A DNA stretch of 6,927 nucleotides from CAZJQD01 sp964548165 [NCBI: uncultured bacterium] (GTDB lineage: Bacteria; UBA8481): assembly GCA_964548165.1 (NCBI GenBank), contig CAZJQD010000077.1:3166-10092 (forward strand), given 5' to 3'. Position 1 is the stretch's first letter. Every line of letters starts with the position of its first letter. Below, piece by piece: positions 1-4,841 of this stretch. The notes beneath the pieces were generated by a model. That model ran no database searches and was not told the origin of the DNA. It was given only the letters and a program-made list of their open reading frames with translations. Both the position numbers and the translations under genes were made by a program.

Positions 1-55
1 GACATTAATCCATCGGCCTCCACGAGATTCAGAGGCGTGGAGGCGGCGGCCGGAT
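1..55. repeat. 55-bp direct repeat, distal copy
   Basis: Positions 1-55 are identical to 113-167, so the repeat period is 112 bp. The match may extend beyond the left window edge, which cannot be seen. On the minus strand the copy begins with the last 18 nt of the tRNA-Cys gene, including the CCA, and continues with the tRNA's 3' flank. It contains a 9-bp inverted repeat (16-24 with 36-44). Identity stops at position 56, where the proximal copy continues into the rest of the T-arm and this one does not. The repeat itself is directly visible; its origin (tandem duplication, att-like site or assembly edge) is inference. Confidence 0.9.
38..55 (-). pseudogene. tRNA-Cys 3'-end fragment (18 nt)
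   Basis: This stretch is the exact 3' terminus of the tRNA-Cys at 150-224: one half of the T-arm stem, the acceptor 3' strand, the discriminator U and the encoded CCA. No D-arm, anticodon arm or 5' acceptor strand accompanies it, so it cannot form a tRNA. It lies downstream of the intact gene on the same strand, as expected of a tail duplication or of an attachment-site scar. Confidence 0.75.
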
Positions 56-96
56 AGCGTTGCTGGCATCCTGCCGCTCCGCGAATCCGCAGGGAG

Positions 97-115
97 GTCC
101 CGCATCCTGCGGGAC
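97..115. repeat. Perfect 8-bp hairpin in the repeat spacer
   Basis: Positions 97-104 pair perfectly with 108-115 around a TCC loop. No T-tract follows on either strand, so it is not a standard intrinsic terminator. An overlapping alternative stem pairs 87-93 with 106-112. A smaller hairpin with the same TCC loop sits at 65-75 (GGCA/TGCC). On the minus strand all of this lies 35-85 nt beyond the tRNA 3' end, where it could mark or protect the end of the tRNA precursor; that role is inference. Confidence 0.55.
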
Positions 116-167
116 ATTAATCCATCGGCCTCCACGAGATTCAGAGGCGTGGAGGCGGCGGCCGGAT
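113..167. repeat. 55-bp direct repeat, tRNA-proximal copy
   Basis: This is the proximal copy of the 55-bp repeat. It overlaps the 3' 18 nt of the intact tRNA-Cys. Its internal inverted repeat (128-136 with 148-156) includes the CCA, the discriminator and three acceptor-stem bases. In the unprocessed minus-strand transcript the trailer could therefore pair with the tRNA 3' end and compete with acceptor-stem folding until it is trimmed. Confidence 0.9.
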
Positions 168-224
168 TCGAACCGGCGCATAAAGGTTTTGCAGACCTCT
201 CCCTTACCGCTTGGGTACGCCGCC
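150..224 (-). tRNA. tRNA-Cys (anticodon GCA)
   Basis: The cysteine tRNA folds completely on the minus strand. The 7-bp acceptor stem pairs 218-224 with 154-160. The T-arm is 161-177, with the TTCGAAT loop. The anticodon stem is 183-187 with 195-199, and the 7-nt loop CTGCAAA gives anticodon GCA at 190-192. The D-arm lies within about 201-215. The unpaired discriminator base is U, the known identity base for cysteinyl-tRNA synthetase, and CCA is encoded at 150-152. Length is 75 nt with CCA. The gene is divergent from the thiolase operon, with 131 bp between them. Confidence 0.96.
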
Positions 225-259
225 AGGAGCGCCGGGGCCAAGGCGCCCGGCACGGGCAA

Positions 260-268
260 ACCCTATCA
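260..268 (-). promoter_or_regulatory. Candidate extended -10 for tRNA-Cys
   Basis: The minus strand reads TGATAGGGT here, that is TGN followed by TANNNT, ending 35 bp upstream of the tRNA 5' end. No good -35 box is present at 16-18 bp spacing. The element resembles TGATAGACT upstream of cysE and TGCTAGACT upstream of the PilZ-like gene. Sequence match only. Confidence 0.35.
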
Positions 269-313
269 CGCCCGCGCGAACTGCGCCAGACGCCGCGAGG
301 TGCGCGACTGTTC

Positions 314-342
314 TGGACATCGCTGTGTGATTTCCCGACAAT
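314..342 (+). promoter_or_regulatory. Candidate sigma-70 promoter for the thiolase operon
   Basis: TGGACA (314-319, five of six to TTGACA) and GACAAT (337-342, four of six to TATAAT) are separated by exactly 17 bp. The predicted transcript start, about 348-350, is only 6-8 nt from the ATG at 356 and nearly abuts an in-frame GTG at 353. The mRNA would be almost leaderless, which agrees with the lack of a Shine-Dalgarno sequence here. Confidence 0.45.
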
Positions 343-355
343 ACTCAGCTCCGTG

Positions 356-1507
356 ATGCACGAGGTATCCATTGGCGGGACGGGACTGAGCCGGTTCGGA
401 AAGCTGGCGGACTCCATGCCCACGCTCGTCAGCGAGGCGGTCAGCAAGGCCTTCGCCGAGGAAGGAAACGACGCCATCGACGCCGTCTTCGTCGGCTCGA
501 TGACGCCCTCCGCCTTCATCGGGGAAGGCAACCTGGCCGCGCTCGTCATCGACTGGATCGGCAAGTCGGGCCTGCCGACCTGGCGCGTCGACAACGCCTC
601 CGCCTCCGGCGCCAGCGTCTTCCAGGCGGCCTGCATGGCCGTCGCCTCCGACACCTACCAGCGCGCGCTCGTCATCGGTTGCGAGAAGATGTCCGCGCTC
701 TCCACGCCCCAGACCACGGCCGTCCTGGCGCAGGTGATCGACCGCACCGAGCGGCTCGCGGGCGCCTCGATGACGGCCCTGGCCGCCATGATCGCGCGCC
801 GCTACATGAACGACTTCGGGATGCCCTACGAGGCCCTGGCGCGGGTGGCGGTGAAGAGCCATGAACGCGGGTGCTTCAATCCCGTCGCCCACCTCCGAAA
901 GGCCATCACGCTCGAAGAAGCGATGAACGCCCGCTTCATCGCCGAGCCCCTCAGGCTCTACGACTGCGCCCCGATCTCCGACGGCGTCGCCGCGGCCATC
1001 GTGCGCAAGGATCGCTCGGACATTCGCGTCCTGGGCTGGGGCAGTGGATCCGACCACGTGGCGGTCCGCAACCGCGACAGCCTGGTCTCCTTCGCGGCCA
1101 CCAGGCGCGCGGCCGAGACCGCCTACCGCATGTCCGGGCTCGCGCCCTCGGACATCGACTTCGCCGAGATCCACGACGCCTTCACGATGTTCGAGATCAT
1201 CAGCATGGAGGACCTGGGCTTTGCCGAGAAGGGCGCGGGCTGGCGGCGCGTCATGAACGGCGAGACGGAGAAGAACGGCGCCTTCCCGGTCAACGCCTCC
1301 GGCGGGCTGAAGTCGCGCGGGCACCCCGTCGGCGCCAGCGGGCTGGCCCAGATCGTCGAGATCGTGAACCAGATGCGCCGTCGCGCGGGAGAAAACCAGG
1401 TCGAACGCATCGGCCGCGCGCTCGCGCACTCGATCGGCGGCCTCGCCTCCTCCAACTTCGTCACCATCCTCGGGCAAGTCTCCGCGTCGAGCGAGGCCGC
1501 AACGTGA
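356..1507 (+). CDS. Thiolase-superfamily protein with Ser at the nucleophile position
   Basis: A 383-residue protein of the SCP2/archaeal-type thiolase family, enzymes that make or cleave beta-ketoacyl-CoA thioesters. Family landmarks are clear: VDNASASGAS at 78-87, GCEKM near 108-112, IHDAFT at 272-277, and VNASGGLKSRGHPVGASG around 311-328 with the GHP His at 323. The motif at 78-87 normally reads NACASG, its Cys being the acylated nucleophile. Codon 82 is TCC, so Ser replaces it. Classical acyl-transfer is therefore doubtful. The steroid side-chain aldolase Ltp2 is a known thiolase-fold protein that lost this Cys and also works with a DUF35 partner, so an aldolase, lyase or scaffold role is possible. 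The start at 356 fits family length; translation overlaps the next gene by GTGA. The fold is certain, the reaction unknown. Confidence 0.9.
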   Translation: MHEVSIGGTGLSRFGKLADSMPTLVSEAVSKAFAEEGNDAIDAVFVGSMTPSAFIGEGNLAALVIDWIGKSGLPTWRVDNASASGASVFQAACMAVASDTYQRALVIGCEKMSALSTPQTTAVLAQVIDRTERLAGASMTALAAMIARRYMNDFGMPYEALARVAVKSHERGCFNPVAHLRKAITLEEAMNARFIAEPLRLYDCAPISDGVAAAIVRKDRSDIRVLGWGSGSDHVAVRNRDSLVSFAATRRAAETAYRMSGLAPSDIDFAEIHDAFTMFEIISMEDLGFAEKGAGWRRVMNGETEKNGAFPVNASGGLKSRGHPVGASGLAQIVEIVNQMRRRAGENQVERIGRALAHSIGGLASSNFVTILGQVSASSEAAT

Positions 1508-1908
1508 TCCACATCACGGTCTGCCGGTGCGGGCACTACGACGTTCCCACGCTGGATCGGTGTGTCAACTGCGGCCAGCCCCTGAGCGTCGTCACGCTCG
1601 AGGCGCGCGGCAAGGTGCTCACGTGGACGGTTCTCCATAACGTCCCCGAGGGCCTTCCGCGACCGCTCAGGCTCTTTCTCGTGGAGTTTTCCAACGGCAT
1701 GAAAATGCTCTGCCGCGGCGGGGAGGCATGCGAGGAGATGGGCAAGTCGGTGCGCGTCAGGGAAGAGAGCGGGATCTTCCACTGCGAACCCTGGGATCGA
1801 TGGACCGAAGCGCGGAGCCAGGTGACGCGATCGGTCGCCGACCTGTGGGAGAAGATCCGCCCGCGAACCTCGGGCGAACGAGAGGCGAAACGCCGCTCTA
1901 GCCGCTGA
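1504..1908 (+). CDS. DUF35 zinc-ribbon/OB-fold protein, thiolase partner
   Basis: A 134-residue protein starting at GTG 1504, whose last two bases lie in the thiolase stop codon, so the two are translationally coupled. The N-terminus holds a rubredoxin-like zinc ribbon: Cys7-x-Cys9 followed by Cys20-x2-Cys23. The first knuckle is one residue shorter than the usual CxxC; His11 might replace a ligand. Residues of about 28-95 (LEARGKVLTWTVL onward) match the DUF35 OB-fold. The C-terminal tail is basic (REAKRRSSR). In known systems DUF35 proteins bind thiolases directly, helping to form the CoA site (archaeal thiolase/HMG-CoA synthase complex) or activating an aldolase (Ltp2-ChsH2). A complex with the upstream protein is the natural inference. 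The 3' end overlaps coaX by 11 bp, tail to tail. Confidence 0.88.
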   Translation: MIHITVCRCGHYDVPTLDRCVNCGQPLSVVTLEARGKVLTWTVLHNVPEGLPRPLRLFLVEFSNGMKMLCRGGEACEEMGKSVRVREESGIFHCEPWDRWTEARSQVTRSVADLWEKIRPRTSGEREAKRRSSR

Positions 1909-2689
1909 CCCGGGAGAGGGCGGCGATGCCGTCGAGGGTGAGCGTGGCATCCCAGGCATCGATGAGGGTATCCAGGGTGGGGCGGACGGAGTTCATGAGC
2001 CCGCCCGTCGCCACGACGCGCATCGGCCCCTCCTCCTCGATAAGGCCCCTCACCAGGCCCTCGACGAGCGCGGCGTGGCCGCGAAGGATCCCGCTCCGGA
2101 GAGCGTCCACCGTGTTGCGACCAAGAAGCCTGTCCGGGGCCTTCAACCCCACCCGCGGCAACCGCGCGGTCCGGCGCGCCAGCGACTCCGCGAAGAGGTT
2201 CACTCCCGGCGCGATGACGCCGCCCCGGTAGTTGCCCGACGCATCCACGACGTCGAACGTGGTCGCCGTGCCCATGTCGACCACGAGGAGCGATCCGCCA
2301 TGGCGGCGATAGCCCATCCAGGCATTGACGACGCGATCGGCGCCCACCTCCTGCGGGCGATCCACGAGGAGCTGGATGCCCGGGATAGCGGTGGCGTGCA
2401 GGACGCGAATCCGCCCTTCCTGGTAGATCCCCGCGTACTCCTCCCAGACCTCCGTCAGGTGCGGAACGACGGAGGCCACCGCGACGCGAAGAGGCTCCGT
2501 CCCGAAGTGAGCGACCAGGAGGCTATGCAGGAGATCGGCGGTCGGCGACTCGCCGGACGGGAGACGGACGATGCGCTCGGGCGTCCCCGGGACAGCGGCG
2601 TCCGGACCCGACCCGTCCGGCTCCGCGTACAGCCCCAGGCTCATCTCCGTGTTGCCCACGTCGACGGCGAGCAAGCGCGAGGCCGTCAT
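1898..2689 (-). CDS. coaX: Type III pantothenate kinase
   Basis: CoaX phosphorylates pantothenate with ATP, the first committed step of coenzyme A synthesis, in the cytoplasm. The protein has 263 residues from the chosen start. Visible motifs are the phosphate-binding DVGNT at 10-14, GADR at 116-119 with VVNAW after it, DMGTATTFD at 138-146 and the C-terminal VVATGGL: the acetate/sugar kinase/Hsp70-like fold of the type III family. I prefer ATG 2687-2689, because it places DVGNT close to its usual position. The 16 extra codons from the alternative ATG at 2735-2737 also use A/T-ending codons (AGT, GGT, ATT, AAT, TCA, CCA) unlike the rest. Neither start has a Shine-Dalgarno. The gene converges on the DUF35 gene with an 11-bp overlap and lies downstream of the PilZ-like gene on the same strand. 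Confidence 0.93.
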   Translation of the reverse strand: MTASRLLAVDVGNTEMSLGLYAEPDGSGPDAAVPGTPERIVRLPSGESPTADLLHSLLVAHFGTEPLRVAVASVVPHLTEVWEEYAGIYQEGRIRVLHATAIPGIQLLVDRPQEVGADRVVNAWMGYRRHGGSLLVVDMGTATTFDVVDASGNYRGGVIAPGVNLFAESLARRTARLPRVGLKAPDRLLGRNTVDALRSGILRGHAALVEGLVRGLIEEEGPMRVVATGGLMNSVRPTLDTLIDAWDATLTLDGIAALSRVSG

Positions 2690-2754
2690 TGGTGACGCCG
2701 TCAGGCGATTCTCAATGTAACCACTCAGGTCGGTCATGTGTTTTCGAGTGAACG

Positions 2755-2799
2755 CGATGGGGGGTGTCCGAGGGGGGAGCTATTCGCGCGCCCCCATCG
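2755..2799. repeat. 9-bp inverted repeat upstream of coaX
   Basis: CGATGGGGG (2755-2763) pairs perfectly with CCCCCATCG (2791-2799) around a 27-nt interval. A second G run inside the interval (2772-2777) can compete for the same C run, giving two mutually exclusive stems. No T-tract adjoins it. In a coaX transcript it would sit 17 nt before the upstream ATG and 65 nt before the preferred one. A regulatory leader is possible but unproven. Confidence 0.5.
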
Positions 2800-2801
2800 G
2801 A

Positions 2802-2828
2802 GACTGGCCCGGCTTTGCCGGGACAGTC
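2802..2828 (-). terminator. Hairpin after the PilZ-like gene, possible terminator
   Basis: The stem is 5 bp (2802-2806 with 2824-2828), one mismatch, then 6 bp (2808-2813 with 2817-2822) around a 3-nt loop. It begins 15 bp past the PilZ-like stop codon, a typical terminator position. There is no U-run on either strand, so it would be an atypical intrinsic terminator or a 3'-end stabilising structure. A 12-bp near-palindrome, GAGTAGTTACTC, lies between it and the gene. Confidence 0.4.
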
Positions 2829-2830
2829 GT

Positions 2831-2842
2831 GAGTAGTTACTC
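2831..2842. repeat. Short palindrome GAGTAGTTACTC
   Basis: Two 5-bp arms (GAGTA and TACTC) flank a 2-bp centre, directly after the stop codon of the PilZ-like gene. It is A/T-rich compared with its surroundings. It could be a protein-binding half of the intergenic region or just the top of another small hairpin. Confidence 0.3.
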
Positions 2843-2843
2843 C

Positions 2844-3260
2844 TCAAGCGGGATTCCGGGGAGCGCGCGACTGGTAGGCGGCGCAGATGCGATCGACGTT
2901 GGCCTGGTCCTCGCTCGTGATCACGTCAAAGAACAGGACGAGCGCGACACCGCGATCCAGGTGATCGATCCGGCCGACGGTCACCGCCGCCGTGGTGGTC
3001 GCCAGGTCGCGGAACCGGAATGTCACGAGCAACTTGGCGCCGACGCCGAAGACACGAGCGGGATCGAAGTCGGCGTCGGGAAGGGAGACGCGGACGGCGC
3101 GCGGCGTCAGGTCCGCCAGCAGACCGCTGGCCTGGAGAGGCGAGCCGAAGGCGCGCACGAGCCGGACGCGGATCCAGTCGGAGAGATCCGCGCTCGTCTC
3201 CACGTATCGCGGATCCCGGCGCTTGCTGTCGTCGACCCCGTCGCTCCCCGGCGCGCTCAT
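2844..3260 (-). CDS. Small PilZ-like domain protein
   Basis: A 138-residue soluble protein with no signal peptide or membrane segment visible. Near the N-terminus KRRDPRY (13-19) gives the RxxxR pattern that binds c-di-GMP in PilZ domains. DLTPRA (50-55) lies where the second motif, (D/N)xSxxG, is expected, with Thr for Ser and Ala for Gly. The spacing, the strand-rich middle and the ending (VALVLFFDV near 105-113) fit PilZ. Because the second motif is degraded, c-di-GMP binding is uncertain and it may be a non-binding PilZ fold. The start ATG lies 6 nt downstream of a TAGACT box with no Shine-Dalgarno, suggesting a leaderless mRNA. It is divergent from cysE (88 bp between starts). Confidence 0.65.
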   Translation of the reverse strand: MSAPGSDGVDDSKRRDPRYVETSADLSDWIRVRLVRAFGSPLQASGLLADLTPRAVRVSLPDADFDPARVFGVGAKLLVTFRFRDLATTTAAVTVGRIDHLDRGVALVLFFDVITSEDQANVDRICAAYQSRAPRNPA

Positions 3261-3266
3261 CGGTCC

Positions 3267-3275
3267 AGTCTAGCA
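3267..3275 (-). promoter_or_regulatory. Candidate extended -10 for the PilZ-like gene
   Basis: The minus strand reads TGCTAGACT, an extended -10 with TAGACT ending 6 nt before the ATG at 3260. Transcription would start on or next to the start codon. No convincing -35 box is seen. The box mirrors the TAGACT in front of cysE; with one flanking base the two form a 7-bp inverted repeat (CAGTCTA / TAGACTG). Confidence 0.45.
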
Positions 3276-3332
3276 TGCCCGGCGGCCCGAAGAACAGGGC
3301 GAGCCCGGGGCCTCGCGAGCGGATTCCTCGTG

Positions 3333-3341
3333 TGATAGACT
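3333..3341 (+). promoter_or_regulatory. Candidate extended -10 for cysE
   Basis: TGATAGACT combines the TGN extension with a TAGACT -10 hexamer. It ends 7 nt before the ATG at 3349, so the predicted transcript begins at the start codon. The region has no Shine-Dalgarno and only a weak -35 (TCGCGA at 3313-3318 with 17-bp spacing). Confidence 0.45.
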
Positions 3342-3348
3342 GCCGCGC

Positions 3349-4128
3349 ATGCCGAGGCATCCGGAGACCGAGCGTTTCGAGATGGCTCGCGTCGGCGTCC
3401 TCGAGCGCCTGCGCGAGGACATCGACACCGCTCTCAGGAACGACCCCGCCGCCCAGTCGCGCGCCGAGGTCATCCTGTGCTACCCCGGGCTCCACGCCAT
3501 CTGGCTCCATCGCCTCGCCTTCGCTCTCTGGTGGCGCCGGTTCCGGCTCACGGCCCGCCTCGTCTCCCACTTCAGCCGCTTCCTCACGGGGATCGAGATC
3601 CATCCCGGCGCCCGGATCGGGCGGCGCGTCTTCATCGATCACGGCATGGGCATCGTCATCGGCGAGACCTCCGTCATCGAGGACGATGTCCTCATGTACA
3701 AGGGGGTCCTCCTGGGAGGTACGACGCTCGACCGCGCCATCCGCCATCCCTGGATCGGCAAGGGCGCGGTCCTGGGTTCCAACGCCTGCGTGCTCGGCGC
3801 CATCACGGTCGGCGCGGGCGCCAAGATCGGCTCCGGGTCGGTCGTCATCCGCGACGTGCCCGATGGAGCCACCGTCGTCGGCGTTCCGGGCCGGGCCGTC
3901 CACCGCGAGAAGGAAGCGAAACCCCTGGAGCACGGCGCCCTTCCGGACCCCGTCGCGCGCGCCGTCACGGCGCTCATGCACAAGCTGGAGGAGTCCGACC
4001 TGCGCCTGGCCTCCCTGGAAAAACAGCTCCACGTCGAGAGCGGGGTTCACCACGCGCCGCCGCTCTCGCCCGAGCTCCAACACTGCTTCGACGACGAGGA
4101 GGAATACGAAGATGGCTCGGGAATCTGA
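3349..4128 (+). CDS. cysE: Serine O-acetyltransferase, short (EpsC-like) form
   Basis: CysE transfers acetyl from acetyl-CoA to L-serine, giving O-acetylserine for cysteine synthesis. The protein has 259 residues. The N-terminal helical part is the short form (ALRNDPAAQSRAEVILCYPGLHAIWLHRLA, 28-57). A left-handed beta-helix of hexapeptide repeats follows from about 81 to 180. Asp97-His98 and His133 match E. coli Asp157-His158 and His193, keeping the 35-residue spacing. The GGT at 123-125 and VVGVPGRAV complete the signature. The acidic C-terminus ends YEDGSGI; a terminal Gly-Ile is what binds the cysteine synthase CysK in E. coli (which ends GDGI). The start could also be ATG 3382, since family homology begins near residue 17. 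The promoter and the overlap with the regulator gene suggest one transcript. Confidence 0.94.
   Translation: MPRHPETERFEMARVGVLERLREDIDTALRNDPAAQSRAEVILCYPGLHAIWLHRLAFALWWRRFRLTARLVSHFSRFLTGIEIHPGARIGRRVFIDHGMGIVIGETSVIEDDVLMYKGVLLGGTTLDRAIRHPWIGKGAVLGSNACVLGAITVGAGAKIGSGSVVIRDVPDGATVVGVPGRAVHREKEAKPLEHGALPDPVARAVTALMHKLEESDLRLASLEKQLHVESGVHHAPPLSPELQHCFDDEEEYEDGSGI
4096..4102 (+). promoter_or_regulatory. Strong Shine-Dalgarno for the metalloregulator, inside cysE
   Basis: GAGGAGG lies within the cysE codons for the acidic tail, 9 nt before ATG 4112. It is the best Shine-Dalgarno match in the window and fixes the regulator's start, including its His-rich extension. Ribosomes finishing cysE would pass over it, so coupled translation is likely. 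Confidence 0.85.
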
Positions 4129-4771
4129 TCCGCGGCGACCGGCCGCTGACGCCGGAGGAGACCCTGAATTGCCGCCAGGGGGCGCGGGTACGCCCATCGC
4201 CCTCCCGCACGAGCACGGTCACGGCCACGCCCATCACCACAGCACGTCGGAGGTCTGGCGGCGATTCGAGGAGCACCCGCTCACGCACAGCATGGCCCAT
4301 TACCTGATGGCCATCGCCGAACTGCGCGACGAGCACGGCTACGCGCGCATCACGGACGTCGCGCGCAGGCTCGGCGTGACCAAGGGCTCCGCATCCATCG
4401 CGCTCCGAGCGATGCGCGAGAAGGGGTACGTGACCGAGGACGAGAACCGCATGCTCCTTCTGACGCCGACCGGGCGGTCCGCGGTCATGAGCATCACGGG
4501 GTCGCGCGCCGAGTTCCTGCGCTTCTTCCACGAGGTCCTGGGCGTCGAGGAACAAGCGGCGCTGGAGGACGCCTGCAAGCTCGAACATCTCGTCAGCCCC
4601 ATCACGACCGAGCGCCTGCGCGCCTTCCTCGACTGGATCAACGCTCCCTGCGAAGGCTCCACCTGCGGCGGCCGCGCCCTCCTCGCCAAGTTCCGGCACG
4701 AGGACGCCCCCATGACCGCAGACGGCGAACCCGCTCTTCCTCGAAAAAAACTGCCCCGCAAACCGCGCTGA
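4112..4771 (+). CDS. DtxR/MntR-family metal-dependent regulator with His-rich N-terminus
   Basis: A 219-residue repressor-type protein. Residues 1-47 are an extension with a His cluster (HEHGHGHAHHH, 33-43). The winged helix-turn-helix spans about 57-120 (ITDVARRLGVTKGSASIALRAMREKGYV, then LLLTPTGRSA). The dimerisation and metal domain follows from about 123 to 178. CKLEH gives Cys155, Glu158 and His159, matching DtxR Cys102, Glu105 and His106. His63 occupies the place of DtxR Met10 or MntR Asp8. The His of DtxR His79/MntR His77 is missing (SRAEFL). A Cys pair follows (180 and 185). There is no SH3-like third domain, as in MntR. It overlaps cysE by 17 bp. The metal could be Fe, Mn or Zn; I cannot tell. 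A run of seven A (4744-4750) lies near the 3' end. Confidence 0.88.
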   Translation: MARESDPRRPAADAGGDPELPPGGAGTPIALPHEHGHGHAHHHSTSEVWRRFEEHPLTHSMAHYLMAIAELRDEHGYARITDVARRLGVTKGSASIALRAMREKGYVTEDENRMLLLTPTGRSAVMSITGSRAEFLRFFHEVLGVEEQAALEDACKLEHLVSPITTERLRAFLDWINAPCEGSTCGGRALLAKFRHEDAPMTADGEPALPRKKLPRKPR

Positions 4772-4841
4772 TCCTGCGCCAAAGCGCAACTCCTCCGAGA
4801 CAGGCAGTAATGCCATTTCCAACGCGCGCCGATCGCGAGGT

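Larger units (their letters stand above)
225..355. other. Intergenic region between tRNA-Cys and thiolase
   Basis: These 131 bp separate two divergent transcription units. A frame open from position 149 runs through here into the thiolase, but it would have to read through the tRNA gene and its residues resemble nothing in thiolases. I treat the stretch as non-coding, holding a promoter for each side. Confidence 0.7.
2690..2843. other. Intergenic region, PilZ-like gene to coaX
   Basis: This 154-bp stretch (106 bp if coaX starts at 2737) carries three inverted repeats in a row: 2755-2799, 2802-2828 and 2831-2842. It also has two runs of six G on the plus strand (2759-2764 and 2772-2777). A weak -10-like TACATT lies at 2714-2719 on the minus strand. 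I see no small gene. It may contain the end of the PilZ-like transcript and the promoter or leader of coaX. Confidence 0.55.

Noticed and set aside
149-355. N-terminal extension of the thiolase to an ATG at 149
   Set aside because: It would translate through the whole antisense tRNA-Cys gene. Family homology begins at MHEVSIGGTGLSRFG from 356.
266-1477. A 403-codon minus-strand frame opposite the thiolase
   Set aside because: Same cause: composition rich in Gly, Asp, Arg and Ala, no motif, and it crosses the intergenic region between the tRNA and the thiolase.
2690-2737. Sixteen extra N-terminal residues on CoaX
   Set aside because: They use atypical A/T-ending codons, have no ribosome site before them and move DVGNT away from its usual place. 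The start at 2737 remains possible.
2736-3335. Plus-strand frame of 199 codons opposite the PilZ-like gene
   Set aside because: No recognisable motif and no ribosome site. The minus strand carries the PilZ-like RxxxR pattern and a more protein-like composition.
3715-3750. CysE GGTTLD instead of the E. coli-like GGTGK as a lost active-site loop
   Set aside because: Loop length and the following RHP with His133 are preserved, and GGTSL-type variants are, to my knowledge, common in other CysE proteins.
4775-4788. Rho-independent terminator for the cysE-regulator operon
   Set aside because: The stem is only 5 bp and is followed by CTCC-type sequence, not a T-run. I noted it in the intergenic description but do not call it a terminator.
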